From NCBI RefSeq assembly GCF_031846515.1, contig NZ_JAVRHO010000016.1:1-64000 (forward strand): a stretch of DNA of 64,000 bases, in the 5' to 3' direction. Within the stretch, counting starts at the first letter, position 1. Every line of letters starts with the position of its first letter. The position numbers were made by a program, and so were the translations under genes. This DNA is from Autumnicola lenta (lineage in GTDB: Bacteria; Bacteroidota; Bacteroidia; Flavobacteriales; Flavobacteriaceae). This document shows, one piece after another, positions 46,244 to 55,260 of the stretch. The notes beneath the pieces were generated by a model. It was given only the letters and a program-made list of their open reading frames with translations, did no database searches and had not been told where the DNA came from.

Positions 46244-47122
46244 ATGGAAAACAATTTAAAATATAGAAGTTTAGCAACGGTACTTTTTGTAGCAATTACC
46301 TCATGTTTTTCTTTGCTTACGGCTCAGGAAAATCCAAAGAAAATTGAAAGGGAAGTGAACGAATATCTCCGTGAGGCTGAAGATGCCATGGGAGAAAATG
46401 ATTTTGCTTCGGCAGAAGCTTCCTATAGAAAAGCTATTGCCAAAGATCCTTCAAGTACTGCGGCAAAATACAATTTGGGTAATCTTTACTATAACAAAGA
46501 AAAGACGCCTGAAGCTGCAAACCGGTTAAGGCAGGCACATGAAATTTCTGGAAGTAAAGAAGAGAAGCACAGGATTAATCACAATCTGGGAAATTCTTTT
46601 ATGAAGCAGAAAGAATATAAAGAGGCTGTAGAAGCCTATAAAAATGCTTTAAGAAATGATCCTTCAGATGAAGAAACCCGCTATAATTTAGCATTGGCGA
46701 AGAAAATGCTTGAAGAAGAGCAGCAAAATCAGGATCAAAACCAGGACCAGAACGAAGATCAGGAAGAAAATAAAGATCAGCAGGAAAACCAGGACGATCA
46801 GAAAAAGGATGGTGAAGGCGGTGATAAGGAGAACCAGGACAACCAGCCGAAAGATGAAGGAGAGAACGAGAATAAAGAAAACCAGGATAAAGGCGATCAG
46901 GATAAGGAAGAGCAGGATCAAAAAGAGCAGCAGGATAAAGGTGAAAATGGTGATGAGCAGGAGCAACAGCCTCAGCAGCAGCAACCTGCGCAAGGACAAT
47001 TATCACCTCAGCAAATAAAGAGTTTGCTGAATGCAATGGATAATGAGGAAAAGAAAGTTCAGGATAAGATAAATGCTGAAAAGGCCAAAGGGGTTAAAGT
47101 ACAGTCTGAGAAAGACTGGTAA
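46244..47122 (+). CDS. batC: BatC, TPR protein with Q/E/D-rich tail
   Basis: A 292-residue protein. The start at 46244 (MENNLKYR) gives a clean signal peptide; an in-frame start nine codons upstream lies inside batB and is less likely. Three TPR-like repeats (about 40-150) are followed by a roughly 90-residue tract almost only of Q, E, D, K and N, then LSPQQIKSLLNAMDNEE. The tail is probably disordered. TPR parts likely bind the VWA proteins or BatD. Confidence 0.9.
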   Translation: MENNLKYRSLATVLFVAITSCFSLLTAQENPKKIEREVNEYLREAEDAMGENDFASAEASYRKAIAKDPSSTAAKYNLGNLYYNKEKTPEAANRLRQAHEISGSKEEKHRINHNLGNSFMKQKEYKEAVEAYKNALRNDPSDEETRYNLALAKKMLEEEQQNQDQNQDQNEDQEENKDQQENQDDQKKDGEGGDKENQDNQPKDEGENENKENQDKGDQDKEEQDQKEQQDKGENGDEQEQQPQQQQPAQGQLSPQQIKSLLNAMDNEEKKVQDKINAEKAKGVKVQSEKDW

Positions 47123-47164
47123 TGCTGTTTTGATATTTACTCAATCCCAATAAGAGGATAGAAA

Positions 47165-48922
47165 ATGAAATTGAAAATATTATTTATAAGCTTATTTCTA
47201 TTTACCGCCAACCTGCTGCAGGCGCAGGTAAGGTTTGAGGCTAATGTTAGTAAAGAGAAGCTGGGGATAAACGAACGCCTACGGGTGGATTTCGAAATGA
47301 ACCAGGATGGTGATAATTTTCGTCCGCCTTCCTTTAATGGTTTCCGTATTATTGGCGGCCCAAATCAGTCCGTTAGCAGAAGTATTATCAATGGTAAAGG
47401 ATCTTATTCCAAAACCTATACTTATTTTCTTCAGCCGGAATCACGGGGGAATTTGACTATAGGTCAGGCAGAAATCGAAGTTGATGATAAAATTTATAAA
47501 ACCTCTCCCATAGACATTGAAGTCACGGCAGCTGTGGAAGAGTCTGAATCTGGTACCGATACAGACATAGTCGCTTCAGAAAATCTTCACCTTGTAGCCG
47601 AGATATCTAATACGAATCCTTATCTTAATGAGGCAATAACTGTGGTTTATAAACTGTACGTAAGCCCAAGTATTAGCGTGAGTAATTGGCGTGACATTGA
47701 TAACCCCAAATTCAGCGACTTCTGGAGTCAGAACATAGATATCAGGCAGCTACGCGCAGAAAATGGCGAATACAAAGGTCAGCCATACCGATATGTGGTA
47801 CTAAGAAAAACAGTTTTATATCCGCAGAAAACGGGTGAGTTGGACATAGAACCCCTCGCACTCTCAGTATCTGTAGATGTCCCCAGTGAAAGAAGGGATA
47901 TCTTTGGAAGTAGAATTTACCGTACGGTGCAAAAGACTGTTGCCGCGGGAAGCAGGACTATAGATGTCAAACCTTTGCCTCTGGAAGGTAAGCCTGCAGA
48001 TTTTAGTGGCGCAGTCGGTGATTTTGATTTTGAAGTTACAGCCAGTAAGAGGACTCTGGATGCTTCAGAATCTTTACAGGCTACGGTAGAGGTAACGGGT
48101 AATGGAAATCTGAAGTTATTTGAGCTTCCGGATCTTTCAGTTCCGGCTTCTCTTGAGATTTATGAACCGGAACGATCAGAAAATGTAAACACTACTTTGA
48201 ATGGGATGCAGGGAAGCATCTCAAAGAATTATACTATTGTTCCAACCCGAAAAGGGAAATATCCTGTTCCTGCTTTAGACTTTTCATATTTTGATCTGGA
48301 CAGCGAGACATATAAAACAATAACTTCAGAGGAGATCCTGCTTGATGTAGAAGAAGGACCGGCTGTAGCAACAGGTTCTCCGGGAGGTGTTGCCAGTAGG
48401 CAGGCCGTTACAACAAACGGAGATCAGTTTAGATATATAAAATTAAATACCAATTTAAGGCCTCTTCAGCAACAGGAATTTTTCAATTCGGTTTCCTTTT
48501 GGGGAATGGTGTTGTTACCAGCGCTTATCATCCCTCTTGTTATACTCTTTGGAAAAAAACGCGAAGCAATTGCTAATGATGAAGTGGGAAACAGAAGGAA
48601 AAGGGCAGACAGGCTTGCGAGAAAATATCTTTCAGAAGCAAAAAAGAACCTCGGCGATCAGGCTGCATTCTATGTAGCTCTGGAAAAGGCGATGCATAAC
48701 TATTTAAAGGCCAAACTTCATATCCAGACCAGTGAAATGAGTAAGGATAGAATAAAAGAAGTGTTGGCTTCCCGCGGGGTAGATGGTTCTACTATTAACG
48801 AATTTATAAGCCTGCTCGAAAGTTGTGAATTTGCACGTTATACCCCGGCTTCTTCTGTGACTATGAAGCAGGATTATGAGAAAGCAGCAGGAGTAATTTC
48901 AACCTTAGACAAACAAATTTAG
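47165..48922 (+). CDS. batD: BatD, membrane-anchored beta-domain protein
   Basis: A 585-residue protein with a signal peptide (ending LLQAQ) and a series of immunoglobulin-like domains (the BatD family). One membrane helix (about 440-460, WGMVLLPALIIPLVILF) is followed by a cytoplasmic helical domain. Residues such as LQPESRGNLTIGQAEIEVDD match the repeated family pattern. It is believed to be the large periplasmic partner of BatA/B. It follows batC by 42 bp and ends 2 bp before batE. Confidence 0.92.
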   Translation: MKLKILFISLFLFTANLLQAQVRFEANVSKEKLGINERLRVDFEMNQDGDNFRPPSFNGFRIIGGPNQSVSRSIINGKGSYSKTYTYFLQPESRGNLTIGQAEIEVDDKIYKTSPIDIEVTAAVEESESGTDTDIVASENLHLVAEISNTNPYLNEAITVVYKLYVSPSISVSNWRDIDNPKFSDFWSQNIDIRQLRAENGEYKGQPYRYVVLRKTVLYPQKTGELDIEPLALSVSVDVPSERRDIFGSRIYRTVQKTVAAGSRTIDVKPLPLEGKPADFSGAVGDFDFEVTASKRTLDASESLQATVEVTGNGNLKLFELPDLSVPASLEIYEPERSENVNTTLNGMQGSISKNYTIVPTRKGKYPVPALDFSYFDLDSETYKTITSEEILLDVEEGPAVATGSPGGVASRQAVTTNGDQFRYIKLNTNLRPLQQQEFFNSVSFWGMVLLPALIIPLVILFGKKREAIANDEVGNRRKRADRLARKYLSEAKKNLGDQAAFYVALEKAMHNYLKAKLHIQTSEMSKDRIKEVLASRGVDGSTINEFISLLESCEFARYTPASSVTMKQDYEKAAGVISTLDKQI

Positions 48923-48924
48923 AA

Positions 48925-49671
48925 ATGAAAAATTTACTTTACATACTTTTCTTTTTTTCAGTTTCGCTGTTTGCACAAAATGAAGAGCTTTTCGAAGAAG
49001 CAAATACTGCCTACGCAGAAGGTAATTATGAACAGGCAGTCCAAAAATATGAGGACATATTGGAGTCAGGAGAAACATCTGTAGCCTTATATTATAATCT
49101 CGGTAATGCTCATTACAAATTGAACAATATCGCCCCCAGTATCTATAATTACGAGAAAGCATTGCAATTAGATCCGGGAGATTCCGATATAAACAATAAC
49201 ATTGAATTCGCCAGAAATATGGCTCTAGATGCCATTGAAGAAGTAGAGCAAACAGGCTTTCAAAAATATTTGGACAGCTTTATTTCTAGCTTTAGTGCGA
49301 ATTCATGGGCGAAATTTGCCATTTTCTTTTCATTGCTTTTTGCCGGCTTATTCCTCGCCTATTATTATATGAGCAAGCCTCTGGTAAAAAGAATACTCTT
49401 TGGAGTGTCTGTGGCGGCTGTGGTGTGCTGTTTTGCCAGTCTTTACTTTGCTTATGCGAAAGAGGAAATTCAGGAAAACAATCAGTTTGCTATAATTTTT
49501 AGTCAGGAAGCTCAGGTCAAGAATGAACCATCGGTTAGAGGCGAAGAAGCATTTGTCCTGCACGAGGGTACAAAAACGAAAGTGCTGGAAACCTATCAGG
49601 AATGGATTAAGATTGAACTTGCAAATGGTGATCAGGGATGGATATTACAGGATGATGTAAAGGTCCTGTAA
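48925..49671 (+). CDS. batE: BatE, TPR and SH3-like membrane protein
   Basis: A 248-residue protein with a signal peptide (ending FAQ), two TPR repeats (about 21-85), two membrane segments (128-149, 156-177) and a C-terminal SH3-like domain (185-248, LHEGTKTKVLETYQEWIKI). This is the usual BatE layout and closes the operon. Confidence 0.92.
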   Translation: MKNLLYILFFFSVSLFAQNEELFEEANTAYAEGNYEQAVQKYEDILESGETSVALYYNLGNAHYKLNNIAPSIYNYEKALQLDPGDSDINNNIEFARNMALDAIEEVEQTGFQKYLDSFISSFSANSWAKFAIFFSLLFAGLFLAYYYMSKPLVKRILFGVSVAAVVCCFASLYFAYAKEEIQENNQFAIIFSQEAQVKNEPSVRGEEAFVLHEGTKTKVLETYQEWIKIELANGDQGWILQDDVKVL

Positions 49672-49687
49672 AAGAACCTCATGTGGA

Positions 49688-49744
49688 ATTAACGATAAAG
49701 TATAGAGCATAAACTTGATCGTTAATTAATTTATCTTATTTTTG
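49688..49744 (+). promoter_or_regulatory. Consensus promoter with overlapping dyad
   Basis: TTG (49715-49717), 19 bases and TATTTTTG (49737-49744) match the Bacteroidota consensus exactly. An inverted repeat, ATTAACGAT (49688-49696) with ATCGTTAAT (49718-49726), overlaps the -33 box and could be an operator. Confidence 0.75.
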
Positions 49745-49750
49745 TATTTC

Positions 49751-50041
49751 GTGAAAAAAGCGGCATACATATTATCCTTTATCTTCCTTGCATTTATTGC
49801 AACACCAACTATTGTGGTTTGCATAGACAAGACAGTTGATGTCTCTGCGGCTTTTTTAGTCAATGAAGAAGAGACTCCTTCGGGATATAATTTCTTCGAA
49901 TTTAATTTTGATCAGAATCATCATTCCAATTACGAAAGTATTCACTTTCTACAGGAGCGAAAGGTTGTTGATCATTATTTCCATTTAAAATACCACAATG
50001 TATTTCTGGAAGTGGTCTCGCCGCCTCCAAAAAGAGCATAA
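49751..50041 (+). CDS. Small secreted or membrane-anchored protein, unknown function
   Basis: A protein of about 96 residues from a GTG start (VKKAAYILSFIFLAFIATP), with a hydrophobic N-terminal segment and a hydrophilic tail ending VSPPPKRA. No ATG occurs in the frame. The GTG sits only 7 bp after the -7 box, so the mRNA would be almost leaderless. Function unknown; a sulP gene follows on the same strand. Confidence 0.55.
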   Translation: MKKAAYILSFIFLAFIATPTIVVCIDKTVDVSAAFLVNEEETPSGYNFFEFNFDQNHHSNYESIHFLQERKVVDHYFHLKYHNVFLEVVSPPPKRA

Positions 50042-50073
50042 TACACTACACTTTTTTAGGAATTCCCTTATAC

Positions 50074-50088
50074 CCGGTTTAAAACCGG
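50074..50088. promoter_or_regulatory. 15-bp palindrome upstream of the SulP gene
   Basis: CCGGTTT, A, AAACCGG is a perfect odd palindrome 109 bp before the transporter start. It may be a regulator site or a hairpin; neither is shown. Confidence 0.35.
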
Positions 50089-50197
50089 AATGACTTGATG
50101 TGTTTAGGTTGTAATAACCTATGCCCAGGGATTTTCAATTTTCATTTTTTGTTATTCATTTAAAGCAGAGAAATTCTGCTTGTAATCTGTAGATATT

Positions 50198-51778
50198 ATG
50201 TTTAAAAATCTTAATAAAGATTTACCGGCAAGTATTGTTGTATTTTTTGTGGCCATCCCTCTTTGTTTGGGAATAGCACTTGCCAGCGGGGCACCTCTTT
50301 TTTCCGGACTTATTGCCGGGATTATTGGAGGTATTGTAGTTGGTGCGTTGAGTGGCGCCAGCCTTGGTGTCAGTGGTCCTGCAGCGGGTCTGGCAGCGAT
50401 AGTGCTTGCCGCTATTACCGATATGGGATATGAAAATCTTTTACTGGCCGTGGTTATTGGTGGTTTTATACAACTTGGTTTTGGTGCTCTAAAGGCCGGA
50501 ATTATCGGCTATTATTTTCCTTCATCGGTGATTAAAGGAATGCTTACCGGTATAGGTATTATAATCGTTCTTAAACAAATTCCTCATTTCTTTGGGTATG
50601 ATGATGATCCTCAGGGAGACTGGGCTTTTTTCCAGATTGATGGAGAAAATACATTTTCCGAAATCTTCAATTCGCTGAATAACATCAGTCCCGGCGCAAC
50701 GTTCATTGCTATTGTAGCTATGGCTATATTAGTTTTATGGGAAACGGTTTTAACCAAGAAAGCCAAAATTTTCCGACTGGTACAGGGACCTTTAGTAGCT
50801 GTTGCTGTCGGAATCCTTTACTACTTATTTACTGCAGATTCTTCTTCAGCAATGTCTATTTCTACAGATCATCTGGTAAATGTACCGGTTCCCGATAGCT
50901 TTGATTCCTTTATAGGGCAATTTACATTTCCTTCTTTTGAAATGATTGGTACTGTACAGATGTGGGTAACGGGGTTTACCATTGCATTGGTGGCAAGTCT
51001 TGAAACTCTTCTGAGCGTCGAGGCAATAGATAAACTGGATCCGCATAAAAGGACCACACCTACCAACAGGGAGTTATTTGCACAGGGAGGAGGTAATATC
51101 CTTTCAGGTTTAATTGGTGGTTTGCCAATTACACAGGTTATTGTAAGGAGTTCTGCCAATGTACAGTCTGGCGGTCAGACTAAAATGTCGGCCATTATAC
51201 ATGGATTTTTATTATTGATTTCTGTAATTGTAATTCCGAATATACTTAACTTCATTCCGCTCTCGGTACTTGCTGCAATTCTGTTTCTTGTGGGGTATAA
51301 GCTAGCAAAGCCGGCATTGTTTAAACAGATGTTTCTTGCGGGTTGGAAGCAATTTATACCTTTTATTGTTACTATTCTGGGAATCGTTTTTGCAGATCTG
51401 CTGATAGGAATTGGTCTAGGTTTAACTGTTGGAATTGTTGTGATACTGATTAAATCTTATCAAAATTCCTATTTCCTGCATATTGAAAATCAGGATAACG
51501 GAAACAAAACGGTTAAAATGACTTTAGCTGAAGAAGTTACTTTTATTAATAAAGGTGCAATAATTAAAGAACTGAATAATCTCGAAACAGATTCGATTCT
51601 TATATTAGATGTCACCAAATCCAGATATCTCGATAGTGATATCATTGAAATTCTGGATGATTTTAAGGTCAAAGCAGCTGAAAGAAATATATCTATTAAA
51701 GTAATTTCAGAGAGAGGGGTAGTAGAAAATCCGGATAGTTATAAGGAGTTTTTTGCCTTAGAAAAGAAACCGGCATAG
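50198..51778 (+). CDS. SulP-family anion transporter
   Basis: A 526-residue membrane protein with about 12-14 helices (NLNKDLPASIVVFFVAIPLCLGIALASGAP is the family opening) and a C-terminal STAS domain (about 435-526). SulP members carry sulfate, chloride or bicarbonate. The adjacent beta-carbonic anhydrase gene suggests bicarbonate uptake. The two genes are separated by 128 bp. Confidence 0.93.
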   Translation: MFKNLNKDLPASIVVFFVAIPLCLGIALASGAPLFSGLIAGIIGGIVVGALSGASLGVSGPAAGLAAIVLAAITDMGYENLLLAVVIGGFIQLGFGALKAGIIGYYFPSSVIKGMLTGIGIIIVLKQIPHFFGYDDDPQGDWAFFQIDGENTFSEIFNSLNNISPGATFIAIVAMAILVLWETVLTKKAKIFRLVQGPLVAVAVGILYYLFTADSSSAMSISTDHLVNVPVPDSFDSFIGQFTFPSFEMIGTVQMWVTGFTIALVASLETLLSVEAIDKLDPHKRTTPTNRELFAQGGGNILSGLIGGLPITQVIVRSSANVQSGGQTKMSAIIHGFLLLISVIVIPNILNFIPLSVLAAILFLVGYKLAKPALFKQMFLAGWKQFIPFIVTILGIVFADLLIGIGLGLTVGIVVILIKSYQNSYFLHIENQDNGNKTVKMTLAEEVTFINKGAIIKELNNLETDSILILDVTKSRYLDSDIIEILDDFKVKAAERNISIKVISERGVVENPDSYKEFFALEKKPA

Positions 51779-51906
51779 AAACTCAAAGCACTTAATAAAT
51801 TTTATGTCAATCTAACCTGCAGAAGTTGACGTAGTATTTTTTTGTGGATTAGACAAAATATTACATAATATTAAGAGAAAGAATTTAATATTTAAGAAAA
51901 GAAATT

Positions 51907-52473
51907 ATGACAAAAGACGAAGTATTAAACAGGTTAAAAGAAGGTAATGAACGTTTTACCACCGATAAGAAAGAAGGTAAATTACAGGATAAATCCCGAA
52001 GGGAGGAATTAACCCAGGGACAATCGCCATACGCTATAGTTTTGAGCTGTGCTGATAGTCGTGTGGTGCCGGAACTTGCCTTTGATAGTGGCCTGGGAGA
52101 GTTGTTTACTGTGCGGGTAGCCGGTAATGTGGCAAATAGTTCCTCTATCGCAAGTATGGAATATGCAGTAGCACATTTGGGTACCCAAATTATTGTGGTA
52201 ATGGGTCACGAAAGTTGTGGTGCTGTTACTGCTGCTATGAGCGGCGGAGATAACGGGTATAATTTAAACCACCTTCTTTCTCATATTGCTCCGGCGATCT
52301 CAGCTTCTGGTAAGGACGCTCCTGTAAATGATGTTGTGAAGAAGAACGCACAGCTAACTGCCGAAGAACTTAAAACCCGTTCTACAATTATAAAGGAAGC
52401 TGCGGAAAGCGGAAAAGTGAAAATTGTGCCGGCCTATTATAACCTTGGTTCTGGTAAAGTGGATTTTTTATAA
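51907..52473 (+). CDS. Beta-carbonic anhydrase
   Basis: A 188-residue zinc enzyme interconverting CO2 and bicarbonate. Zinc ligands are C48, H101 and C104, and the dyad D50-R52 lies in SCADSRVVPE; the second block is MGHESCGAVTAA. It is slightly short of the family's usual 200 residues but complete. Paired with the SulP transporter it suggests inorganic-carbon handling. Confidence 0.94.
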   Translation: MTKDEVLNRLKEGNERFTTDKKEGKLQDKSRREELTQGQSPYAIVLSCADSRVVPELAFDSGLGELFTVRVAGNVANSSSIASMEYAVAHLGTQIIVVMGHESCGAVTAAMSGGDNGYNLNHLLSHIAPAISASGKDAPVNDVVKKNAQLTAEELKTRSTIIKEAAESGKVKIVPAYYNLGSGKVDFL

Positions 52474-52497
52474 AATAGAAATATCTTAGATTAAGAG

Positions 52498-52525
52498 AGG
52501 CTGCCTGCAAAGACAGCCTTTTTTT
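52498..52525 (+). terminator. Terminator after the carbonic anhydrase
   Basis: AGGCTG pairs with CAGCCT (52498-52503 with 52514-52519), followed by seven T. Confidence 0.85.
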
Positions 52526-52681
52526 ATGTCTTGATTTAAGTAATTAAGCTGTTTTAAAATACTTTTTTGAAGTTCAATAGTTATGTTTTCTTCACTATTC
52601 CTACCGTTCCGGCTCTTTAATTACGTCGGAAGAAGAAAATTAAAGTACTCAAACTAATAATACAAAGAGATATCAGTAGTA

Positions 52682-53275
52682 TCAATCGCTTAGCCACCCG
52701 GATTTTCTCAAATCCTGAGAGAAAGAAAACAGCATCTTTGTTATAGAATATCCGGTAAGTTCATCCAGATCTTCAAGAATATTTTTCTCTCTTGCTTCCC
52801 GCAGAATGGAAGGCAATAAAATTGGAGCTATACGTTCTACAGGTTCGTATAATTCAGACTCCTCCAGAACTTCCTCTTGTATCAGGTTAATTTCTTCATT
52901 GGTAGATTTAAAGAACATAATGATAACGCTAGTTAGAAATGCAACCTTTAAAAGGCCAAATCCTGCACCAAGTATTTTGTTTACAATTCCGAGGGCAGCA
53001 AAAGTAGCAATATTGGTGAGAATTTTTCCTGCCAGGGACACAAGGAACATAATGATAAAGAAAGTAATGGCAAAAGACAGGAGGTTTACATACTGCATGT
53101 CCCAGTCTACATAGTTTTCCAGAACATCACTTAGTAAATGTGAGAACCTTATCGCGCCGTAAATTCCCAAAATAATCCCGACAAGCGACGCAATTTCGGC
53201 TAAAATTCCTCTAAAGAAGCCTCTTACTGCACCATAGAGTAAGATAAGGGCGAGAACGATATCGATTATATTCAT
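52682..53275 (-). CDS. cvpA: CvpA-family inner-membrane protein
   Basis: A 197-residue protein with four hydrophobic helices in the first 125 residues (MNIIDIVLALILLYGAVRGFFRGILAEIASLVG is the family start) and a cytoplasmic or periplasmic helical tail. CvpA homologues affect colicin V production and envelope homeostasis. It is divergent from the next gene, 47 bp away. Confidence 0.88.
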   Translation of the reverse strand: MNIIDIVLALILLYGAVRGFFRGILAEIASLVGIILGIYGAIRFSHLLSDVLENYVDWDMQYVNLLSFAITFFIIMFLVSLAGKILTNIATFAALGIVNKILGAGFGLLKVAFLTSVIIMFFKSTNEEINLIQEEVLEESELYEPVERIAPILLPSILREAREKNILEDLDELTGYSITKMLFSFSQDLRKSGWLSD

Positions 53276-53322
53276 AACTCAAATATAGTAATTTCATTAA
53301 GTAAGAATATTATCTTTGCTGC

Positions 53323-53679
53323 ATGGCAAGAGATGAACAGTTAAAGGAGCGTTGGGAAGTACTTCAGAAGAAAATTTCCAATCAATTTGCAGATGGAGAA
53401 TTAATGGACCTGGATGCTATAATTTATATTATTGGAGTCCAGGAGTTGGGTCAGCCGCACCGGAAGTTTAAAAAAGATCATAAACTGGATTTAATGCACA
53501 TTGCGATTTGCCGGTTGCTTGAACCTTATGGCTACTACGAATTCGACTTTTTTGATGATGATGGCTGGCCACACTACAAAACAATTGAACAGCTTCCCGT
53601 ATTAAAGGCCGGAGAGCAAACGGTTTTGATGAAAGAAGCTATTGTCCAGTATTTCATGGAAAAGGAGTACATTCTATAA
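53323..53679 (+). CDS. Conserved hypothetical protein, acidic
   Basis: A 118-residue soluble protein with no signal peptide or membrane segment. Notable segments are DLDAIIYIIGVQELGQP and YEFDFFDDDGWPHYKTI. I do not recognise a domain, but the coding character is strong. The start codon of a broken membrane-protein gene immediately follows its stop, so the pair was once coupled. Confidence 0.78.
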   Translation: MARDEQLKERWEVLQKKISNQFADGELMDLDAIIYIIGVQELGQPHRKFKKDHKLDLMHIAICRLLEPYGYYEFDFFDDDGWPHYKTIEQLPVLKAGEQTVLMKEAIVQYFMEKEYIL

Positions 53680-54361
53680 ATGGAAATTTTTGGTCACATT
53701 GCTGTCTTTCCCAAACGACAGCGGCCCTGTTTACCAGGAGGCGATAGCAGGAATGTTTCCTGTAGAGCCGTTTAATGCTTTCAGCAGTGTTTTCTTTTTG
53801 ATATTTGCTATCTACTTTTGGGCAAAAAGTTTTCCTTATTATAAAGAGCAGAAGTTTCTTGCTTTAAGTATCCATTTGCTGAAAATTGGCTTTATTGGAG
53901 GTACAGTTTATCATGCCACAAGGAGCCATGAAATTTGGCTAATATTGGACTGGCTTCCTATTTTGCTGTTATGTCTTGCGGTTTCAGTGTATTTTATAGC
54001 TAAGTGCGCCTACCGGAATATGGCAAAGATTGATTTTTACAATTATCGTCCTTATTCTGGTATTCGGAATACGATATTTGCCATTTGGAATGTATCAGGA
54101 ATCCATGCACTATGCGGGAACTGCCCTTTGACTTTTACTTCCTATATTTCTATATCTTTTTAGAACAGATAATCGGCATTTTCTCCAGATTCAATTCGCT
54201 TTTCTGAGTTTTAGCATCGCAGTAAGCTTTAGGCAATAGATAAACATATGGATGATCTCGAAATGGGTACACATTGGCTCTGGCATATGCTTGGAGCGCT
54301 TTCTGTATTCTTTTTAATGAAATTTATCTACAGGATTCAGAAATCTTCTGCAAAAAAGTGA
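53680..54361 (+). pseudogene. Frameshifted membrane-protein gene
   Basis: The coding sense passes through frames in the order 1, 2, 0, 2. It starts MEIFGH (53680). It shifts to LLSFPNDSGPVYQEA and GGTVYHATRSHEIWLILDW, then to VLILVFGIRYLPFGMYQESMHYAG. A TGA lies at 54129-54131, and after a further shift it ends MGTHWLWHMLGALSVFF (stop 54361). Together these make one protein of about 225 residues with seven or so membrane helices, of a conserved flavobacterial type of unknown function. Three frameshifts and a stop indicate a dead gene. Confidence 0.8.
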
Positions 54362-55034
54362 AGAGTGAATTTGTTCAACTTTAAATTATGTAAAAGAGGA
54401 TGACCTTTATAGAATGAAGGGGAAGAGTGAAGGGAAGAATAGCATCAAATTTCTTAAGTCAGGCTGAGCCTGTTAAAGCTCATCCGCACTTCCTCAGAGT
54501 CAGTGGGACTATCAGGAAAGTTTACCGAAAAAATTCAAAATGAAAAAGAATCAGAATTATTGATTGGGAATCTCACCACTGAGAATAGGCCAAAACATTC
54601 CAACTCCAAACCTTTTAAAGATCGATAACTGGCATTTTAGGAGGATGATCTTTATAATAGAATGGAGGGAAGAGTGAAGGAAAAGTAACTTATAGAATTA
54701 AGCACCCGGTCTGCCCTGGAATAACGTTATTTCTTTGAGTCAGGCTGAGCCTGTCGAAGCCTATTTACACTTAGGTTTGGCTTTTTTAGCACCAACAAAA
54801 ATTTTATTTAGTATTTAAAAATAAAATTACTTCCCTGTCTACAGCCTAAAGATTATCTCCTTAACCAGCTCCCAAAATATTTGTCCCTGTTAATAAAAAA
54901 TTTAGGAAGAAAACTTCCTACGCAAGAAATAATTATTTGTTAAGGAATTAGCAGTTGTACCATGCTAATATTAGTAAATCATTAAGAGTAGAATAGATTA
55001 TTATCAATTCAGTAATCTACTGAAGCTCTGCTAC
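54362..55034 (+). repeat. Non-coding stretch with dispersed repeats
   Basis: No gene is supportable. A block AGGATGAYCTTTATA followed by GAATGRAGGGRAAGAGTGAAG occurs at 54397-54438 and again at 54643-54690. GTCAGGCTGAGCCTG occurs at about 54457 and 54749, and AGATCGATAACTGGCATTTT at 54619-54638. Confidence 0.65.
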
Positions 55035-55075
55035 TTCCTGTAAACCTGCTTTCCTACAGGAAAACTTTTTTATTA
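55035..55075 (+). terminator. Hairpin upstream of the GDP-sugar operon
   Basis: TTCCTGTA (55035-55042) pairs with TACAGGAA (55055-55062), followed by TTTTTTATT. It ends 34 bp before the -33 box and would isolate the operon from upstream transcription. Confidence 0.5.
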
Positions 55076-55108
55076 ACACATCGCAGGGAAATTTAATCTT
55101 CACTTAAT

Positions 55109-55138
55109 TTGTTAATGCTATGTGAAATTCTATATTTG
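55109..55138 (+). promoter_or_regulatory. Consensus promoter of the GDP-sugar operon
   Basis: TTG (55109-55111), exactly 19 bases, then TATATTTG (55131-55138). The leader to the first start is over 110 bases. Confidence 0.8.
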
Positions 55139-55260
55139 CACCTGCAAAAGAGGGAATGCTTTTCATCGTATTTTTTTTGCTTTTTGCCGAATGAATTTCA
55201 AAAAAATGGGATTCACAGTAGCGAAGCTGTATCGAATCGACTCATTTTAAATCTCTTATA

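Noticed and set aside
46599..47036. Antisense frames over the BatC tail
   Set aside because: They arise from the biased base composition of the Q/E/D/K tract.
54163..54184. Weak match to the dispersed GATAACTGGCATTTT element
   Set aside because: It lies within the coding sense of the frameshifted membrane gene and is explained by that protein.
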